NCBI RefSeq assembly: GCF_000143825.1
Contig: NZ_CM000961.1
Span: forward strand, 2,067,448 to 2,131,447
Direction of reading: 5' to 3'
From: Corynebacterium genitalium ATCC 33030
GTDB lineage: Bacteria > Actinomycetota > Actinomycetes > Mycobacteriales > Mycobacteriaceae
Length of the DNA: 64,000 nucleotides
A program made the translations under genes and the position numbers. Of the stretch, positions 8,263 through 17,888 are shown piece by piece. The notes beneath the pieces were generated by a model. The model made no database searches. It was not told the origin of the DNA and worked only from the letters and a program-made list of their open reading frames with translations. The first letter of the stretch is position 1; every line of letters begins with the position of its first letter.

Positions 8263-10404
8263 CTAGCGGCTGAAGACCGACTGCAGCGGCTCCTCGCCTT
8301 CGCGGATCTCACGCTGGTAGATCTCGCGCTGACGCGGGTTCTCGTTCGGGTCGTCGATGTGGAGCGCCTGGCGGCGGGCGTTGTAAATCACGATGGATCC
8401 GGCGATCGCCAGCAGCGACACCACAACCAGGACGACCAGGCCGGTCCAGAACGCGCTGTCGTAGATGCCGTCGACAGTGCGGACGAACAGGTTGCGGGCG
8501 TGGCTCATCGGGTGGAACGGGTTCAGGGCCGCCAGCGGTGCCGGCAGTGTAGACAGCGGCCAGACGGAGCCGGAGGTGAACAGGCCCAGAGCGAAGAATC
8601 CGATATTGAACATCGCGCCCACCACGCGTCCGAACAGGATGCGGAAGAACTGGAAGACGGAGGTACCCATCACGTCGATCAGCAGCAGGGTCATGATCAT
8701 GACGGGCCAGCTCACCGGGCGCCAGCCGAGGGTGATGGACACGAACGCCAGCAGTGCAGTCAGCGCGACGTTGACACCGAAGTTGCTCAACCACGCGGAC
8801 AGGACCGGGCCGGTGGCGCCGGATGCCTTGTGGCGGCGGCCAATCGCATGCGGCAGCAGGATGGACATGACCGCCATGAGCATGAAGTTGATCACGATGA
8901 GGCCGATGATGGAGAAACCACTCGACGGCTCCTTCACGGTCGGGTCAGCCTCATCGACAACGAGCTGCGTCGGGTGCTCGTTCGCCTCCATGAAGGCGAT
9001 CGGGACGGCGATCTGGTCGGAGGACTTGTCCATGTCTTTGACCTCGGGGGCGCGCTGTGCGCCGTCGCCAAGCTTGGTGGACAGCTCGGTGGAGCCGTCC
9101 TTGAGGCGGGTGGTGCCGTCTTGGAGCTGGGCGCCGCCGTCGACAAGCTGGGTGGTGCCGTCCTTGAGGCGGGTGGTGCCGTCGTGCAGGCGGTTCGCGC
9201 CGTCGGTCAGTCGGGTGACACCGCCGTTGAGCTGGTCGGTACCGTCAGCCAGCTGGTTGGAGCCGTCGATCAGGCGGTTGAGGCCGTCACGGTACGGCAT
9301 GTTCGGGTCGGAGAGGTTCGCGTAGAGCTCGCCGGTACCGTCGCGCAGACGGTTGAGGTCGTTGACGACGTTCTGCGGATTCTCCGGGTCGAGCTGCTTC
9401 ACAATGCCGTCAATCTTGTCGGCCTGCTCGTTCATGCCCACAGTGCGCAGCGTGTCCACGATCGGCTTGAGCTGGCCCACGCCACCCTGCACGTTCTGAA
9501 GCAGCGGGATGAGCATGTCGGTGAGCTTGTTGACGCCTTCGTCGATCTGGCGGGCACCGTCGGCGAGCTGGTCGGTACCGCCCTCGAGCTGCGTCAGGCC
9601 GTCGCGCAGCTGGTAGGCACCGTCCTTGAGGCGACCTGCACCGTCGCCGAGCTCACCGACACCTTCCTTGAGCTCTCCCGTACCGTCGTTGAGCTGCGTG
9701 GCACCGTCGTCAAGCTGGTTGATGCCATCGACTGCACGACCGGCGCCCTCTTTGAGCTGGCCGGCACCGTCGTCGAGCTGCTTGGAGCCGTCGGCTGCGG
9801 CGCGGATGCCGTCGCCAAGCTCGTTGATGCCGCCGAGAACCTCCTCGGCGTAGGTCTTAGCCACCTCGGCTTTGACCTCGGACTGGATCTGCGGGAGCAG
9901 GCCGGAGGTCAGCACCGCACCGTTGGTGCCGTTGTAGTCGTTGAGGTTGATCAGGATCTCCGCTTGCTGCGGCTCCGGGTCGATCACGCTGACGACCTTC
10001 TCAGAGAAGTCCTCCGGGATGGTCACGGTGAACAGGTACTTGCCCGTGAGCAGGCCCTGCTTCGCCTCTTCATCCGACACTTTGGAGAAGTCGAGGTAGT
10101 CGCGGCTGGTCAGACCTTCGACGACCTGGTCGCCGATATTCTCCATCCCGGCACCTTCACCGCGGTCAACGCCCTTGTCGTTGTTGACCACAGCCAGGCG
10201 CGTCTGCGGCACGGAGCCCGTCGGGTCCCACATGGACCACATGTACAGTCCGGCGAACAGCAGCGGCACGACCATCGCCAGGATGATCAGCGTGCGTGCG
10301 ACCGCGGAAAACGGACGCCAGGTCAGAAGGCGTTCGAGCGGCCCCATGTTTTCCCGGGCCTGAGCCTGGGCGGAATCGCCCTGGCCTGTAATTTTGGTGC
10401 TCAA
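8263..10404 (-). CDS. YhgE/Pip domain membrane protein
   Basis: 713 residues, TTG start at 10404 with GAGAGG six bases upstream. One N-terminal helix (about residues 35-57) is followed by an extracellular region with many tandem copies of the pattern L-x-D-G-x-x-x-L/Q (about residues 195-285 and 365-445). The C-terminal ~220 residues hold about five membrane helices and resemble ABC-2 type permeases. The family includes phage-infection protein Pip and type VII-associated EsaA-like proteins. The role here is unknown, possibly cell-surface transport. The repeat-rich coding also produces a long open antisense frame, which is not a gene. Confidence 0.88.
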   Translation of the reverse strand: MSTKITGQGDSAQAQARENMGPLERLLTWRPFSAVARTLIILAMVVPLLFAGLYMWSMWDPTGSVPQTRLAVVNNDKGVDRGEGAGMENIGDQVVEGLTSRDYLDFSKVSDEEAKQGLLTGKYLFTVTIPEDFSEKVVSVIDPEPQQAEILINLNDYNGTNGAVLTSGLLPQIQSEVKAEVAKTYAEEVLGGINELGDGIRAAADGSKQLDDGAGQLKEGAGRAVDGINQLDDGATQLNDGTGELKEGVGELGDGAGRLKDGAYQLRDGLTQLEGGTDQLADGARQIDEGVNKLTDMLIPLLQNVQGGVGQLKPIVDTLRTVGMNEQADKIDGIVKQLDPENPQNVVNDLNRLRDGTGELYANLSDPNMPYRDGLNRLIDGSNQLADGTDQLNGGVTRLTDGANRLHDGTTRLKDGTTQLVDGGAQLQDGTTRLKDGSTELSTKLGDGAQRAPEVKDMDKSSDQIAVPIAFMEANEHPTQLVVDEADPTVKEPSSGFSIIGLIVINFMLMAVMSILLPHAIGRRHKASGATGPVLSAWLSNFGVNVALTALLAFVSITLGWRPVSWPVMIMTLLLIDVMGTSVFQFFRILFGRVVGAMFNIGFFALGLFTSGSVWPLSTLPAPLAALNPFHPMSHARNLFVRTVDGIYDSAFWTGLVVLVVVSLLAIAGSIVIYNARRQALHIDDPNENPRQREIYQREIREGEEPLQSVFSR

Positions 10405-11260
10405 CGGTAACCTCTCTCCGGTTCGACGCCCGCATCACATTGACTGGAAGCACAATATTTAGCGGACGTGATCAAAATTACTTTGTAGAGGAATATAGCT
10501 CTAATCGCCCAGGAATTCATAAGTTTTCAGCGTGAGTTTGTGCGCATTCCACAGAATTAGTGCATTAGCCCCGGTACGTTTCGGCGATTTCGTTGCATAT
10601 GCGCCGACCCGAAGCTGCAGTATGGAGAAGGCGGAATGAACCCTCGGTTTGCCAGGCAGCGAGCAAAATATAACCACATGCACAATTCCGGTTCTTCATT
10701 TGACCATCGCCTACGCTCTGAGCACTGTAGCTTTGCGGGCTAACGGCCGCGTTAGACTGACGAGCAACGTAACCCCCGAAGACCGTTGCGGGCCCCTATT
10801 CTCGCGACACGAGAGATAGCACCTACGCTCTGAGCCGGTTGGTTGCGACTGACGCGTTTCTCTACCCTCATCGACCACCCAAGAATCAGCACGCCGACGG
10901 AAGACGGCCTGCGCATGAAAGACTGCATCGACCAGATCGTTTTAATGTTCTGTTCGAAGAGATTGCCCTGTTCCCACAGCTTCCGCACAGACCATGGGCA
11001 CAATCCCTTGAGCAAAATGGTGCCCAACTTCATTAACCATCCGTTTCACTAGGTTCACTCATACTTCCGTTGAGTGCCGTGGACCACGCACGCTTCACTA
11101 CATCAGGCCGACGGAAATGGCCGAATGACCAACAGCAGACAGCCCTCCGGCTCACAGGTTCGCATTTTCATTCTCAGTGACCCGTTATTTCTCTTTCCGG
11201 GGATCCCATGAATCGGCTCACTAACCTTTTTCGAGTGCCATCTCTAGAAAGGAAAGTTAA
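10405..11260. other. 856-bp gap without a convincing gene
   Basis: No reading frame here has family resemblance or a good ribosome site. A 14-base repeat, CCTACGCTCTGAGC, occurs at 10710-10723 and 10822-10835. GC content appears lower than in the flanks. The segment 10840-11060 has open frames on both strands, a pattern often seen in remnants of insertion sequences, but I cannot name one. Confidence 0.4.
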
Positions 11261-11938
11261 ATGAAGGGGTACCGTAATGCTGAGCGTGCCTTGGCCATTT
11301 ACCTGTCTTCGATCACGGGATTCGTGGACACCATCGGATTCATGTACCTCGGGGGGTACTTCCTCTCGTTCATGTCGGGCAACACCACCCGCTTGACCGC
11401 CGCAATGAGCGAGCGGCGCTGGGAAGTCGCCGGCCTCACCGGAAGCATCATGATCACGTTTCTCGTAGGTGTCGGCGTAGGCGCAGCCATTAGCCAGTTG
11501 GGACGTCGTATGCTCCCGCACACGCGCACGCGCGAAGCGGTTCTCCTGTTCATTTGCCTAACTTCAACGTTCGCATCAATTCTCATTACTGTCGATGCTC
11601 AGCTCGCGGCGATGTACATGCTCTCTTTCACCGTAGGTGCTATGAACTCGACGTTCGAGCGTGACGGTGAAGTCTCGATCGCTCTGACCTATATGACGGG
11701 GACCTTGGTGAAGATGTCCCAGCGCTTTGTGGGTGCGCTCTTCGGTGACCCCCACAAGCATTGGCTCGGACACTTCGCCTTGTGGGCGTCTCTGGCGTGC
11801 GGCGCCCTTCTTGGTGGTCGCGCATATGTGTTGTTCGGCACCGATGCCGTGTACATCGTTAACGCTCTGATTGTGTTCGGCGCTCTCGTTGCGATTATCA
11901 ACCGGCAGCGCCTGCGCAACCGCGGTTTGCCGGTTTAG
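11261..11938 (+). CDS. YoaK family (DUF1275) membrane protein
   Basis: 225 residues; GAAAGG lies just upstream of the ATG. Six or so hydrophobic helices, with family motifs G-F-V-D-T-I-G-F, M-S-G-N-T-T-R and the later F-T-V-G-A-M-N-S-T-F. The function of the family is not established; it consists of small integral membrane proteins resembling transporters. A second, truncated copy lies at 16194-16666 and shares long identical stretches, so the pair arose by duplication. Confidence 0.88.
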   Translation: MKGYRNAERALAIYLSSITGFVDTIGFMYLGGYFLSFMSGNTTRLTAAMSERRWEVAGLTGSIMITFLVGVGVGAAISQLGRRMLPHTRTREAVLLFICLTSTFASILITVDAQLAAMYMLSFTVGAMNSTFERDGEVSIALTYMTGTLVKMSQRFVGALFGDPHKHWLGHFALWASLACGALLGGRAYVLFGTDAVYIVNALIVFGALVAIINRQRLRNRGLPV

Positions 11939-12116
11939 TCCTTCACCGCACGAAAACTGCATTGAGACAGCGTGATCAAACCCATCCTGACGTTTGCCTC
12001 AGACGCGTTCTTCGTGGTGGATGTGATGCTCTAGCCAGCTAGTTGCCGGGCCTCCTCGCTGGTAGGGGGCGAGCTGCGAACCGCCCGGTTAATCGAACGA
12101 CTGTACAGTGGCTGCC

Positions 12117-13208
12117 ATGAAGATGAAGTACTACTTCGGCGCAGACACCGCCCACAAGCTCGGCAAGCAGCTCGGGATCGACGCCGAGGAGTACGCCGCC
12201 TGGGTCGCCCCACGCGTCGACGACCTTGAGATCAAAGACCGCGTCAGCGTGTTCGCCGCCGGCCTGAAGGATCGGTTACCGGGTGAGTATCCGGAGGTGG
12301 TGGCGGGAATCGTCGATAAGCTTGGGCCTGAACTCGCGGAGGGCGAGGGCTATTTCAACCACTCGTTCCACCTGTGGCCGGTCAGCCGCTACATCGAGGA
12401 CTACGGGCTGGAGCATCCGGAGGTCTCGCTTGACGCGATTGAGGCACTGACCCGCGTGTTCACCGGCGAGTGGGCAGTGCGGCCGTTCCTGGCACGCTAC
12501 CCGGAGGCCACGCTGGAGTGTGTCCACGTATGGTCGCGGTCGGATTCGCACAATGTCCGCCGCTTATCGACGGAAGGCATCCGCCCCCGCCTCCCCTGGG
12601 CCGCCGTCCACAGGCCGTTCACTGAAGATCCGTCACCCATCCTGCCGGTGCTCGACCGTCTCTACAACGACGAGTCGCTGTACGTGCGCACATCCGTGGC
12701 CAACAACCTCAATGACATCGCGAAGACGCACCCGGACCTCGCGGTGGCGACAGCGCGGCGGTGGCGCGAAGAAAACGACTCCCCCGAGGTCACCTGGGTG
12801 GTCGAACGCAGCCTGCGCGGCCTGGTGAAGCAGTCCCACCATGAAGCGCTCGACGTGGTCGGTTTCGCGCCGGACGCGGGCATTGAACTGCACTCGGTGG
12901 CATTCCCGGTTGCTGCAGCGATTGGGTCTAGCGTCGAACTCACCGCCACACTGGTCAACCACGGCGACACCGCGCGCGATGTCCTCGTGGATTACAAACT
13001 GCACTTCCTCAAAGCCAACGGTGGCCGCCGCCCCACTGTCTTCCGCTTCGGCCGTTTCACTCTCGCGCCGGGCGAGGAGCTTGAAATTTCCAAGACACAC
13101 CCATTCCGCGTGACTGGGACCCGCACCTACTACCCCGGCACGCAGGCCGTGTCCGTCGTAGTCAACGGCATCGAGAGCGAGCCGATCGAGTTTGAGCTGG
13201 CGCCTTAG
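12117..13208 (+). CDS. DNA alkylation repair protein, AlkC/AlkD-like HEAT repeat family
   Basis: 363 residues from ATG 12117 (GTG 12108 also possible); no ribosome site, so translation may be leaderless. The middle is made of helical repeats with the family signature D-E-S-L-Y-V-R-T-S-V-A-N-N-L-N-D-I-A, typical of AlkC-type glycosylases that remove alkylated bases. The last ~100 residues (from about 265) look like a beta-sandwich appendage, as found in longer members of the family. The stop codon overlaps the stop codon of the convergent response regulator by two to three bases. Confidence 0.82.
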   Translation: MKMKYYFGADTAHKLGKQLGIDAEEYAAWVAPRVDDLEIKDRVSVFAAGLKDRLPGEYPEVVAGIVDKLGPELAEGEGYFNHSFHLWPVSRYIEDYGLEHPEVSLDAIEALTRVFTGEWAVRPFLARYPEATLECVHVWSRSDSHNVRRLSTEGIRPRLPWAAVHRPFTEDPSPILPVLDRLYNDESLYVRTSVANNLNDIAKTHPDLAVATARRWREENDSPEVTWVVERSLRGLVKQSHHEALDVVGFAPDAGIELHSVAFPVAAAIGSSVELTATLVNHGDTARDVLVDYKLHFLKANGGRRPTVFRFGRFTLAPGEELEISKTHPFRVTGTRTYYPGTQAVSVVVNGIESEPIEFELAP

Positions 13209-13891
13209 AGCTTGTCCTCGTGATCCCGCAAGAGCAGCGCGAGCCGGGTCCGGTCGTGCACCAAGAGTTTCCGCATGACAGCAGACACGTGATTCTTGAC
13301 AGTTCCTTCGGCCAGCACGAGGTCGCCGGCAATTTCGCGGTTATTCCACCCGCGGGAGATGAGCGAGGCGACGCGTCTCTCAGTGGGAGTTAGCTGTTCC
13401 AGGAGCGCGTCCACGCTGATGCCGAAGCCGTTAGAATCTCCCGCCTCCCGAGCCGACGAGGATGCCGAGCTCTCCTTAGTCATGACCGTGCGCGCTACAC
13501 GGGGATCGATGACCAAACCGCCGGAGACGGCCGCGCGCACCGCGCTGACGAGGTCATCTGTGGAACTGTCTTTCAACAAGAAGCCAGCCGCTCCCGCCGC
13601 TAAAGCGCCTTCAACGACAGGGGTGTCGTCAAACGTGGTGAGAATAATGACGGGTACACCGGGATGATGCCGTGCGCATTGGGCAGTCAGCTCAAGCCCG
13701 TCCATTCCGGGCATGCGTGCATCGGCGAGAACCACGTCGGGGTCTGTGCACTCGATGACGGTCAGTGCCTCCGCCCCGTCAGCCGCCTCACCCACCACCT
13801 CAACCTCGCCCACGGTGCCTAACAGCATGCTCAGACCGCCTCGCATGAGCTGGTGATCGTCGACAAGCACAACCCGCACAGTAGCACTCAC
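13205..13891 (-). CDS. NarL/FixJ-type response regulator
   Basis: 228 residues. The receiver domain has the acidic pair D11-D12, phosphoacceptor D57 (in L-A-D-A-R-M) and the conserved Lys in L-L-K-D-S. The C-terminal LuxR-type helix-turn-helix reads L-T-P-T-E-R-R-V followed by N-N-R-E-I-A and V-K-N-H-V. The start overlaps the stop of the kinase gene by four bases (ATGA), so the two are translationally coupled. The divergent CPBP protease gene beyond the kinase is a plausible target. Confidence 0.92.
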   Translation of the reverse strand: MSATVRVVLVDDHQLMRGGLSMLLGTVGEVEVVGEAADGAEALTVIECTDPDVVLADARMPGMDGLELTAQCARHHPGVPVIILTTFDDTPVVEGALAAGAAGFLLKDSSTDDLVSAVRAAVSGGLVIDPRVARTVMTKESSASSSAREAGDSNGFGISVDALLEQLTPTERRVASLISRGWNNREIAGDLVLAEGTVKNHVSAVMRKLLVHDRTRLALLLRDHEDKL

Positions 13892-15129
13892 GACACCGCC
13901 GCCTCCTGGTATGGCAGCGTGAGGACGAGCCGCACTTGACCGTCCTCCGCATGCGCCATGACCGTCCCGCCAAGATCTTCCGCTCGCTCACGCAAGCTGC
14001 GCAATCCGAAGCCTTCGGGTAAGGGTCCGTCGTCAAGCTGCGTTACTTCTGGCGGAACGCGATTCGTCACTGCAACCTGGATAGTGTCCCCACACGCAGT
14101 GGCTTCGACCTCGATGACGCGGGCGTTCGAATGCCGCAACGCATTCGTCAATCCTTCCTGGACGAATCTGAGCACCAATAAGTCACCTGCATGGCCAAGG
14201 TTAGGGAAAGGCTCATCGACGTCCAGACCCACCACGACACCGGTACCGCGAAACGATTCCGCGATCGCGTCGAGAGCTTCACGGCCGCGCAGCTGGTCAG
14301 ATCGCACAGGATTGAGCGCCCTGACCCATAGCCTCATTTCATCGAGTGCCTCCACCGTCAACGCGCGAGCCGAGCGAACCTGCTCCATCGCCCCTTCAGG
14401 GTCGCGGCCATGCATCCGGTCCGCGTACTCGAGCGACATCCCAACCAAGGTCAAGCTATGCCCCAAGCCGTCGTGAAGCTCCCGGGCCGCCCGCTGGCGC
14501 TCCTGTGCCAACACGAGCTCCTTCTCCACGACAGCGCCACGCTGCACCTCCGCAGCCAAGCTCGTCGCTTCAACACGGCGGCGTTCCAAATCCGCCAGAG
14601 CTGCCCCAAGCGCAATCCCGAAGCCCGTCAACAGCTGCGTTGAAACGAGATTGCCTAAAAGGCCTCCATCCTCAATCCCGAACCACCACCCCAAGACCAG
14701 CAAAAAGACTCCGAAAAGCACCCACGCAACGATCCCAGCGAGCAAAGAGACATCGACGATGAGCACGGTCAGCGCCATCATCATCAACGGCACAGCCATG
14801 ACGTTCGCCACGATCATGGTCAAGCTGGCCAGGATGCACAACACCAACGCACCCCGAACGCGCGCGGTGCCGGCATCGACCCGTTGCCGAAGTACCACCA
14901 GCGCCGCAACACACAGCACGCCGGCGACCAAGACCGCCGACGCTCCCCTTCGGCCGGCAATGAAGAGTTCCACCGCCTGAAACACCGTGGCACCCAAGCT
15001 AGGCACGAACATCCAGCCGATCAGTTCATCTGCACCAAAACTATCGACGCTCCGGTCACGGCGCACCGCACCCGCCAACGCATCCTGCTCAGGCGATGAG
15101 GTGCGCTCAGGCGCAGGTAATCGTGTCAT
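13888..15129 (-). CDS. Sensor histidine kinase (HisKA_3 type)
   Basis: 413 residues. Residues 35-180 contain about six hydrophobic helices with hardly any extracellular loop. The dimerisation/phosphoacceptor helix has R-E-L-H219-D-G-L-G-H. The ATPase domain shows R-H-S-N-A (N box) and G-F-G-L-R-S-L-R-E-R-A (G box). It should phosphorylate the regulator at 13205-13891. The input is probably a membrane-related signal because no sensor domain outside the membrane is evident. In-frame ATG at 15129 has no strong ribosome site. Confidence 0.92.
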   Translation of the reverse strand: MTRLPAPERTSSPEQDALAGAVRRDRSVDSFGADELIGWMFVPSLGATVFQAVELFIAGRRGASAVLVAGVLCVAALVVLRQRVDAGTARVRGALVLCILASLTMIVANVMAVPLMMMALTVLIVDVSLLAGIVAWVLFGVFLLVLGWWFGIEDGGLLGNLVSTQLLTGFGIALGAALADLERRRVEATSLAAEVQRGAVVEKELVLAQERQRAARELHDGLGHSLTLVGMSLEYADRMHGRDPEGAMEQVRSARALTVEALDEMRLWVRALNPVRSDQLRGREALDAIAESFRGTGVVVGLDVDEPFPNLGHAGDLLVLRFVQEGLTNALRHSNARVIEVEATACGDTIQVAVTNRVPPEVTQLDDGPLPEGFGLRSLRERAEDLGGTVMAHAEDGQVRLVLTLPYQEAAVS

Positions 15130-15248
15130 AGCATCATCCTAAAGCGGTCGCGGGTGCAAACCCCATGACCACGGTCATGACTTTTAGCGGCGAAAACCGT
15201 GACCGCAGCCCGATGTGGGGACGGCTCGTCTGGTCTTAATCTCACCGC

Positions 15249-16175
15249 ATGCACTCTCAACAGAACTCGCCCATGCCCGACGACCACTCTCTCGAGCGCT
15301 CAACCACTGCCCCTCAAACTCAGGAGCCGGATGCCCGGCCCCGTCCAAGGGTTCCGCTGATCGCCCGGTGCGCGCTGACCGCCGTTGCCCTGTTCGTGGC
15401 CGCGCTCTCTAGTGTCCCCTTCGCTTTGATACCCGGAGTCAACAATGCGTTGAACGGTGACAACCCGTGGGCCGCATTGGCTGTGACTGCAGCGGCGACG
15501 ACCATCATGTTGGCCACCTACCTATTTCTCACATGGGCGCTCACCCGCTTCATCGACGGTCGCCCCGCACGCGCCGCCGGGCTGGTGCTTGACCGCCGCG
15601 CGCTTCCGGCCATTCTTGCCGGTACCCTTCTCGCCGCGCTCATCACCCTGTTCTCCGCATGGCTAACCAATGCCTTTGGATTGACACATGCCACCACGGA
15701 ATCCACCGGCGCAAATCCGAGCCCATGGGGTGTCGTGGTGTTCGAAGTACTCCTCACCGCCTACGTGGCTCAAGGCATCGGTGAAGAATTCCTTTTCCGC
15801 GGTTACCTGTTGCAGAGCGCTCGGATGCGGCCGGTTCCTGCCCTCCTGCTCTCTGCGGCGGTGTTCGCGATCCTCCACCTGGTCTCCAGCGGCGGCCAGG
15901 ACGGAATAGCACAACGATTCCTCTACCTTTTCCCCACTTTTGCTTTCGCACTGCTCGCCGGGGCTCTCGCGGTTCATTTTCGCTCAGTGTGGGCAGCCTG
16001 CGGTATTCACGGAGGTATGCATGTCGGTTTCAACCTCGCGGTGAGCATGGGTTTGGAAATGAGTACGCCCTGGAACTGGACTATCGAGGGCGCGATCTAC
16101 CTCTTTGTTGCCGTCATCGCGATCGTGCTGATCCCGAAGATCACCCGTTCGCAGGTTCTCGACCCGTATGTCTAA
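15249..16175 (+). CDS. CPBP family intramembrane metalloprotease
   Basis: 308 residues from ATG 15249; a second in-frame ATG at 15273 is possible and neither has a clear ribosome site. About eight hydrophobic helices follow a polar N-terminus of 35 residues. The catalytic motif E179-E180-x3-R184 (G-E-E-F-L-F-R-G) and later His residues in I-L-H-L and G-G-M-H mark the Rce1-like protease superfamily. It is transcribed divergently from the two-component system, which may control it. It is directly followed by a yoaK remnant. Confidence 0.85.
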   Translation: MHSQQNSPMPDDHSLERSTTAPQTQEPDARPRPRVPLIARCALTAVALFVAALSSVPFALIPGVNNALNGDNPWAALAVTAAATTIMLATYLFLTWALTRFIDGRPARAAGLVLDRRALPAILAGTLLAALITLFSAWLTNAFGLTHATTESTGANPSPWGVVVFEVLLTAYVAQGIGEEFLFRGYLLQSARMRPVPALLLSAAVFAILHLVSSGGQDGIAQRFLYLFPTFAFALLAGALAVHFRSVWAACGIHGGMHVGFNLAVSMGLEMSTPWNWTIEGAIYLFVAVIAIVLIPKITRSQVLDPYV

Positions 16176-16193
16176 CCGCCGCTAGAGCTCACG

Positions 16194-16666
16194 GAGGAAA
16201 CACCACGCGCATGACCGCCGCCGTGAACGCCGGCAAATGGGACGTGGCCACCATCGCTGGCAGCATCATGCTGATATTCCTCATCGGCGTCGCAGTAGGA
16301 GCGTTGATCAGCCAACTCGGCCAGCGGTACCTGCCGCCGACACGCACCCGCGAAGCTATCCTCCTGTTCATTTGTCTCACGTCGACGGTGGCTTCGGGGT
16401 TGGTGGCAGGAGGCGTCGATAAGCTCGCGGTGTATGTGCTGTCCTTCACTGTGGGTGCCATGAACTCCACGTTCGAGCGCGGCGGCGAAGTGAGCATCTC
16501 CCTGACCTACATGACGGGCACGCTGGTGAAAATGTCGCAACGGTTCGTCGGCGCGTTCTTCGGCGGCCTGCGCGCGGTGTGGGTGGTCAACGTCATGCTC
16601 GTCGCCGCGACAGCCGCAGCGTTAGTAAACAGGCAGCGGCGACGCGACCGCGGACTGCCGGTCTAA
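16194..16666 (+). pseudogene. Truncated second copy of yoaK (DUF1275)
   Basis: Matches the YoaK protein at 11261-11938 from the motif G-N-T-T-R onward but lacks the first ~40 residues, including the first helix. It also lacks about 25-30 residues between R-F-V-G-A-F-F-G and the last helix. ATG 16211 could start a 151-residue product. Both proteins end R-x-R-G-L-P-V. The missing pieces would remove membrane helices, so it is probably not functional. Confidence 0.75.
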
Positions 16667-16669
16667 GGC

Positions 16670-17191
16670 CTACTTCCCCAACTCTTTGCGGCGCTGGTGT
16701 GCCAAGCGGAGACGCTCAGCGCGCTCCTTGTTGGCGTCTTCCATGATTTCTTCGAGCACCTCATCGTCTTCATCGCTGATCCCGTAGAAGGTGTACAAAC
16801 CCGCTGTCAACACACCCGCGACGGGTAAGACGACCCAAAAGTAGTCCCAGCTGAACACGAACATGCCCAAGAAGAACATGGTCATCGTCGCTGCCCACAA
16901 CACCGCCAAAGCGCTGTCGAGCTTGCGTTTACGGGCAATCATGTTCTCCAACTCGGCGTCAGAGTCACGATGCGCTGGAGCTGGAACCGGACCCTCACTG
17001 ACCTCAGGCAAATCTGTGAACAGCGCGCTAATTTCACCGCGGGTGCGCGCAGCCGCAGCCTGTCCGGAACGCTCCTCAAACTCCGCCGGCGTGAGATATC
17101 CATTGGCGAAGTGCTCCCCCAGCCGGTCCAACGCCGTCGAGCGCTCCGTATCCCCTACTCGAACATTGGGCGCACCGTGCGACTCCGCCAT
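16670..17191 (-). CDS. DUF1707 (SHOCT-like) membrane protein
   Basis: 173 residues. Start chosen at ATG 17191 because AAGGAGG lies five bases upstream; the open frame extends nine codons further to a GTG. The N-terminal ~60 residues are the DUF1707 domain, with V-G-D-T-E-R, G-Y-L-T-P-A-E-F-E-E-R and A-R-T-R-G-E-I. Two membrane helices follow (about 100-120 and 125-145) and then a charged tail. Function unknown. Divergent from the small membrane gene at 17252. Confidence 0.85.
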   Translation of the reverse strand: MAESHGAPNVRVGDTERSTALDRLGEHFANGYLTPAEFEERSGQAAAARTRGEISALFTDLPEVSEGPVPAPAHRDSDAELENMIARKRKLDSALAVLWAATMTMFFLGMFVFSWDYFWVVLPVAGVLTAGLYTFYGISDEDDEVLEEIMEDANKERAERLRLAHQRRKELGK

Positions 17192-17251
17192 TTCGTCCTC
17201 CTTGCTCAGTTTCCTCACAGCCTACCTCGCTGAGCAGTTTAGAATGAGGCC

Positions 17252-17400
17252 ATGAACATCGATGCGACCATCGCCGTCGGGTTTCTTATCGTGTTCGTAC
17301 TCGTGAATATTGCCGGAGCGCTGTTCTTTCACCTCGCAGAAGACGTCACAGAACCGGGCTATGGCTCCCCAACGCCCAACGGTGTCCCCTACCGTCCCTC
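17252..17400 (+). pseudogene. N-terminal membrane segment, probably frame-shifted from the next gene
   Basis: ATG 17252 opens a convincing start: one hydrophobic helix (V-G-F-L-I-V-F-V-L-V-N-I) followed by about 20 polar residues. After roughly 17390 this frame loses coding character although it stays open to 17626. The overlapping frame (17361-17798) is the one with normal composition. The simplest reading is one membrane-anchored protein with a frameshift between about 17360 and 17400. Two overlapping genes are the alternative. Confidence 0.45.
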
Positions 17401-17798
17401 CTCACTTCACCACCGGCACTCCTGGCGTTATCGCCCTGGCGACAGAACTGTCTCGCCGCCTCGCAGAAACCCCCTGCCGCGTGTTCACCACCCCGGACAG
17501 CGTGGTTATCGAATCCGCCCCGGACTCATTGCCCCACGGCCACTGGTTCACCATCACGCTCACGGAAACACCTACGGGATTCAAGCACCGGGACCGTCAG
17601 TGGACTGGACGCAGGGGGCACTATAGCGAAGCCGTCCCTTTGACTAGCGTCCAATGGAGTACCCGCCGTTCGTGGAGTATTGGCGCGTCTTGGGAACTGG
17701 AACGAGTGAACGGCAAATGGGTCAAACGCCGCACAGAGAAGCCCTTCGACCTAGACCACGAGATCCAGCAGTCCCTTCGTGCCATCGGGGCCACATAG
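17361..17798 (+). CDS. Hypothetical protein, possibly the C-terminal part of a frame-shifted gene
   Basis: 145 residues from ATG 17361, with no good ribosome site. No family was recognised. The sequence alternates polar and hydrophobic residues as in a mixed alpha/beta domain (H-W-F-T-I-T-L-T-E-T, S-I-G-A-S-W-E-L-E). It may be the cytoplasmic domain of the membrane protein that begins at 17252. Confidence 0.5.
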   Translation: MAPQRPTVSPTVPPHFTTGTPGVIALATELSRRLAETPCRVFTTPDSVVIESAPDSLPHGHWFTITLTETPTGFKHRDRQWTGRRGHYSEAVPLTSVQWSTRRSWSIGASWELERVNGKWVKRRTEKPFDLDHEIQQSLRAIGAT

Positions 17799-17888
17799 CA
17801 TTCTTGGTTTTTCGGTTTCACCGCCGGTTAGAGGTTAGGAAGACTCCGCTCCGCCGCATACGCCCCCGGGTCTCGGCGGATCTAGATT

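Noticed and set aside
8359..10410. 683-codon open frame on the plus strand
   Set aside because: It is antisense to the YhgE/Pip gene; repetitive L-x-D-G coding keeps the opposite strand open. Low-complexity Val/Gly/Glu product with no family resemblance.
10740..10800. 6C or other known small RNA
   Set aside because: Some C-rich and hairpin-like sequence, but not the paired C6 loops that define that RNA.
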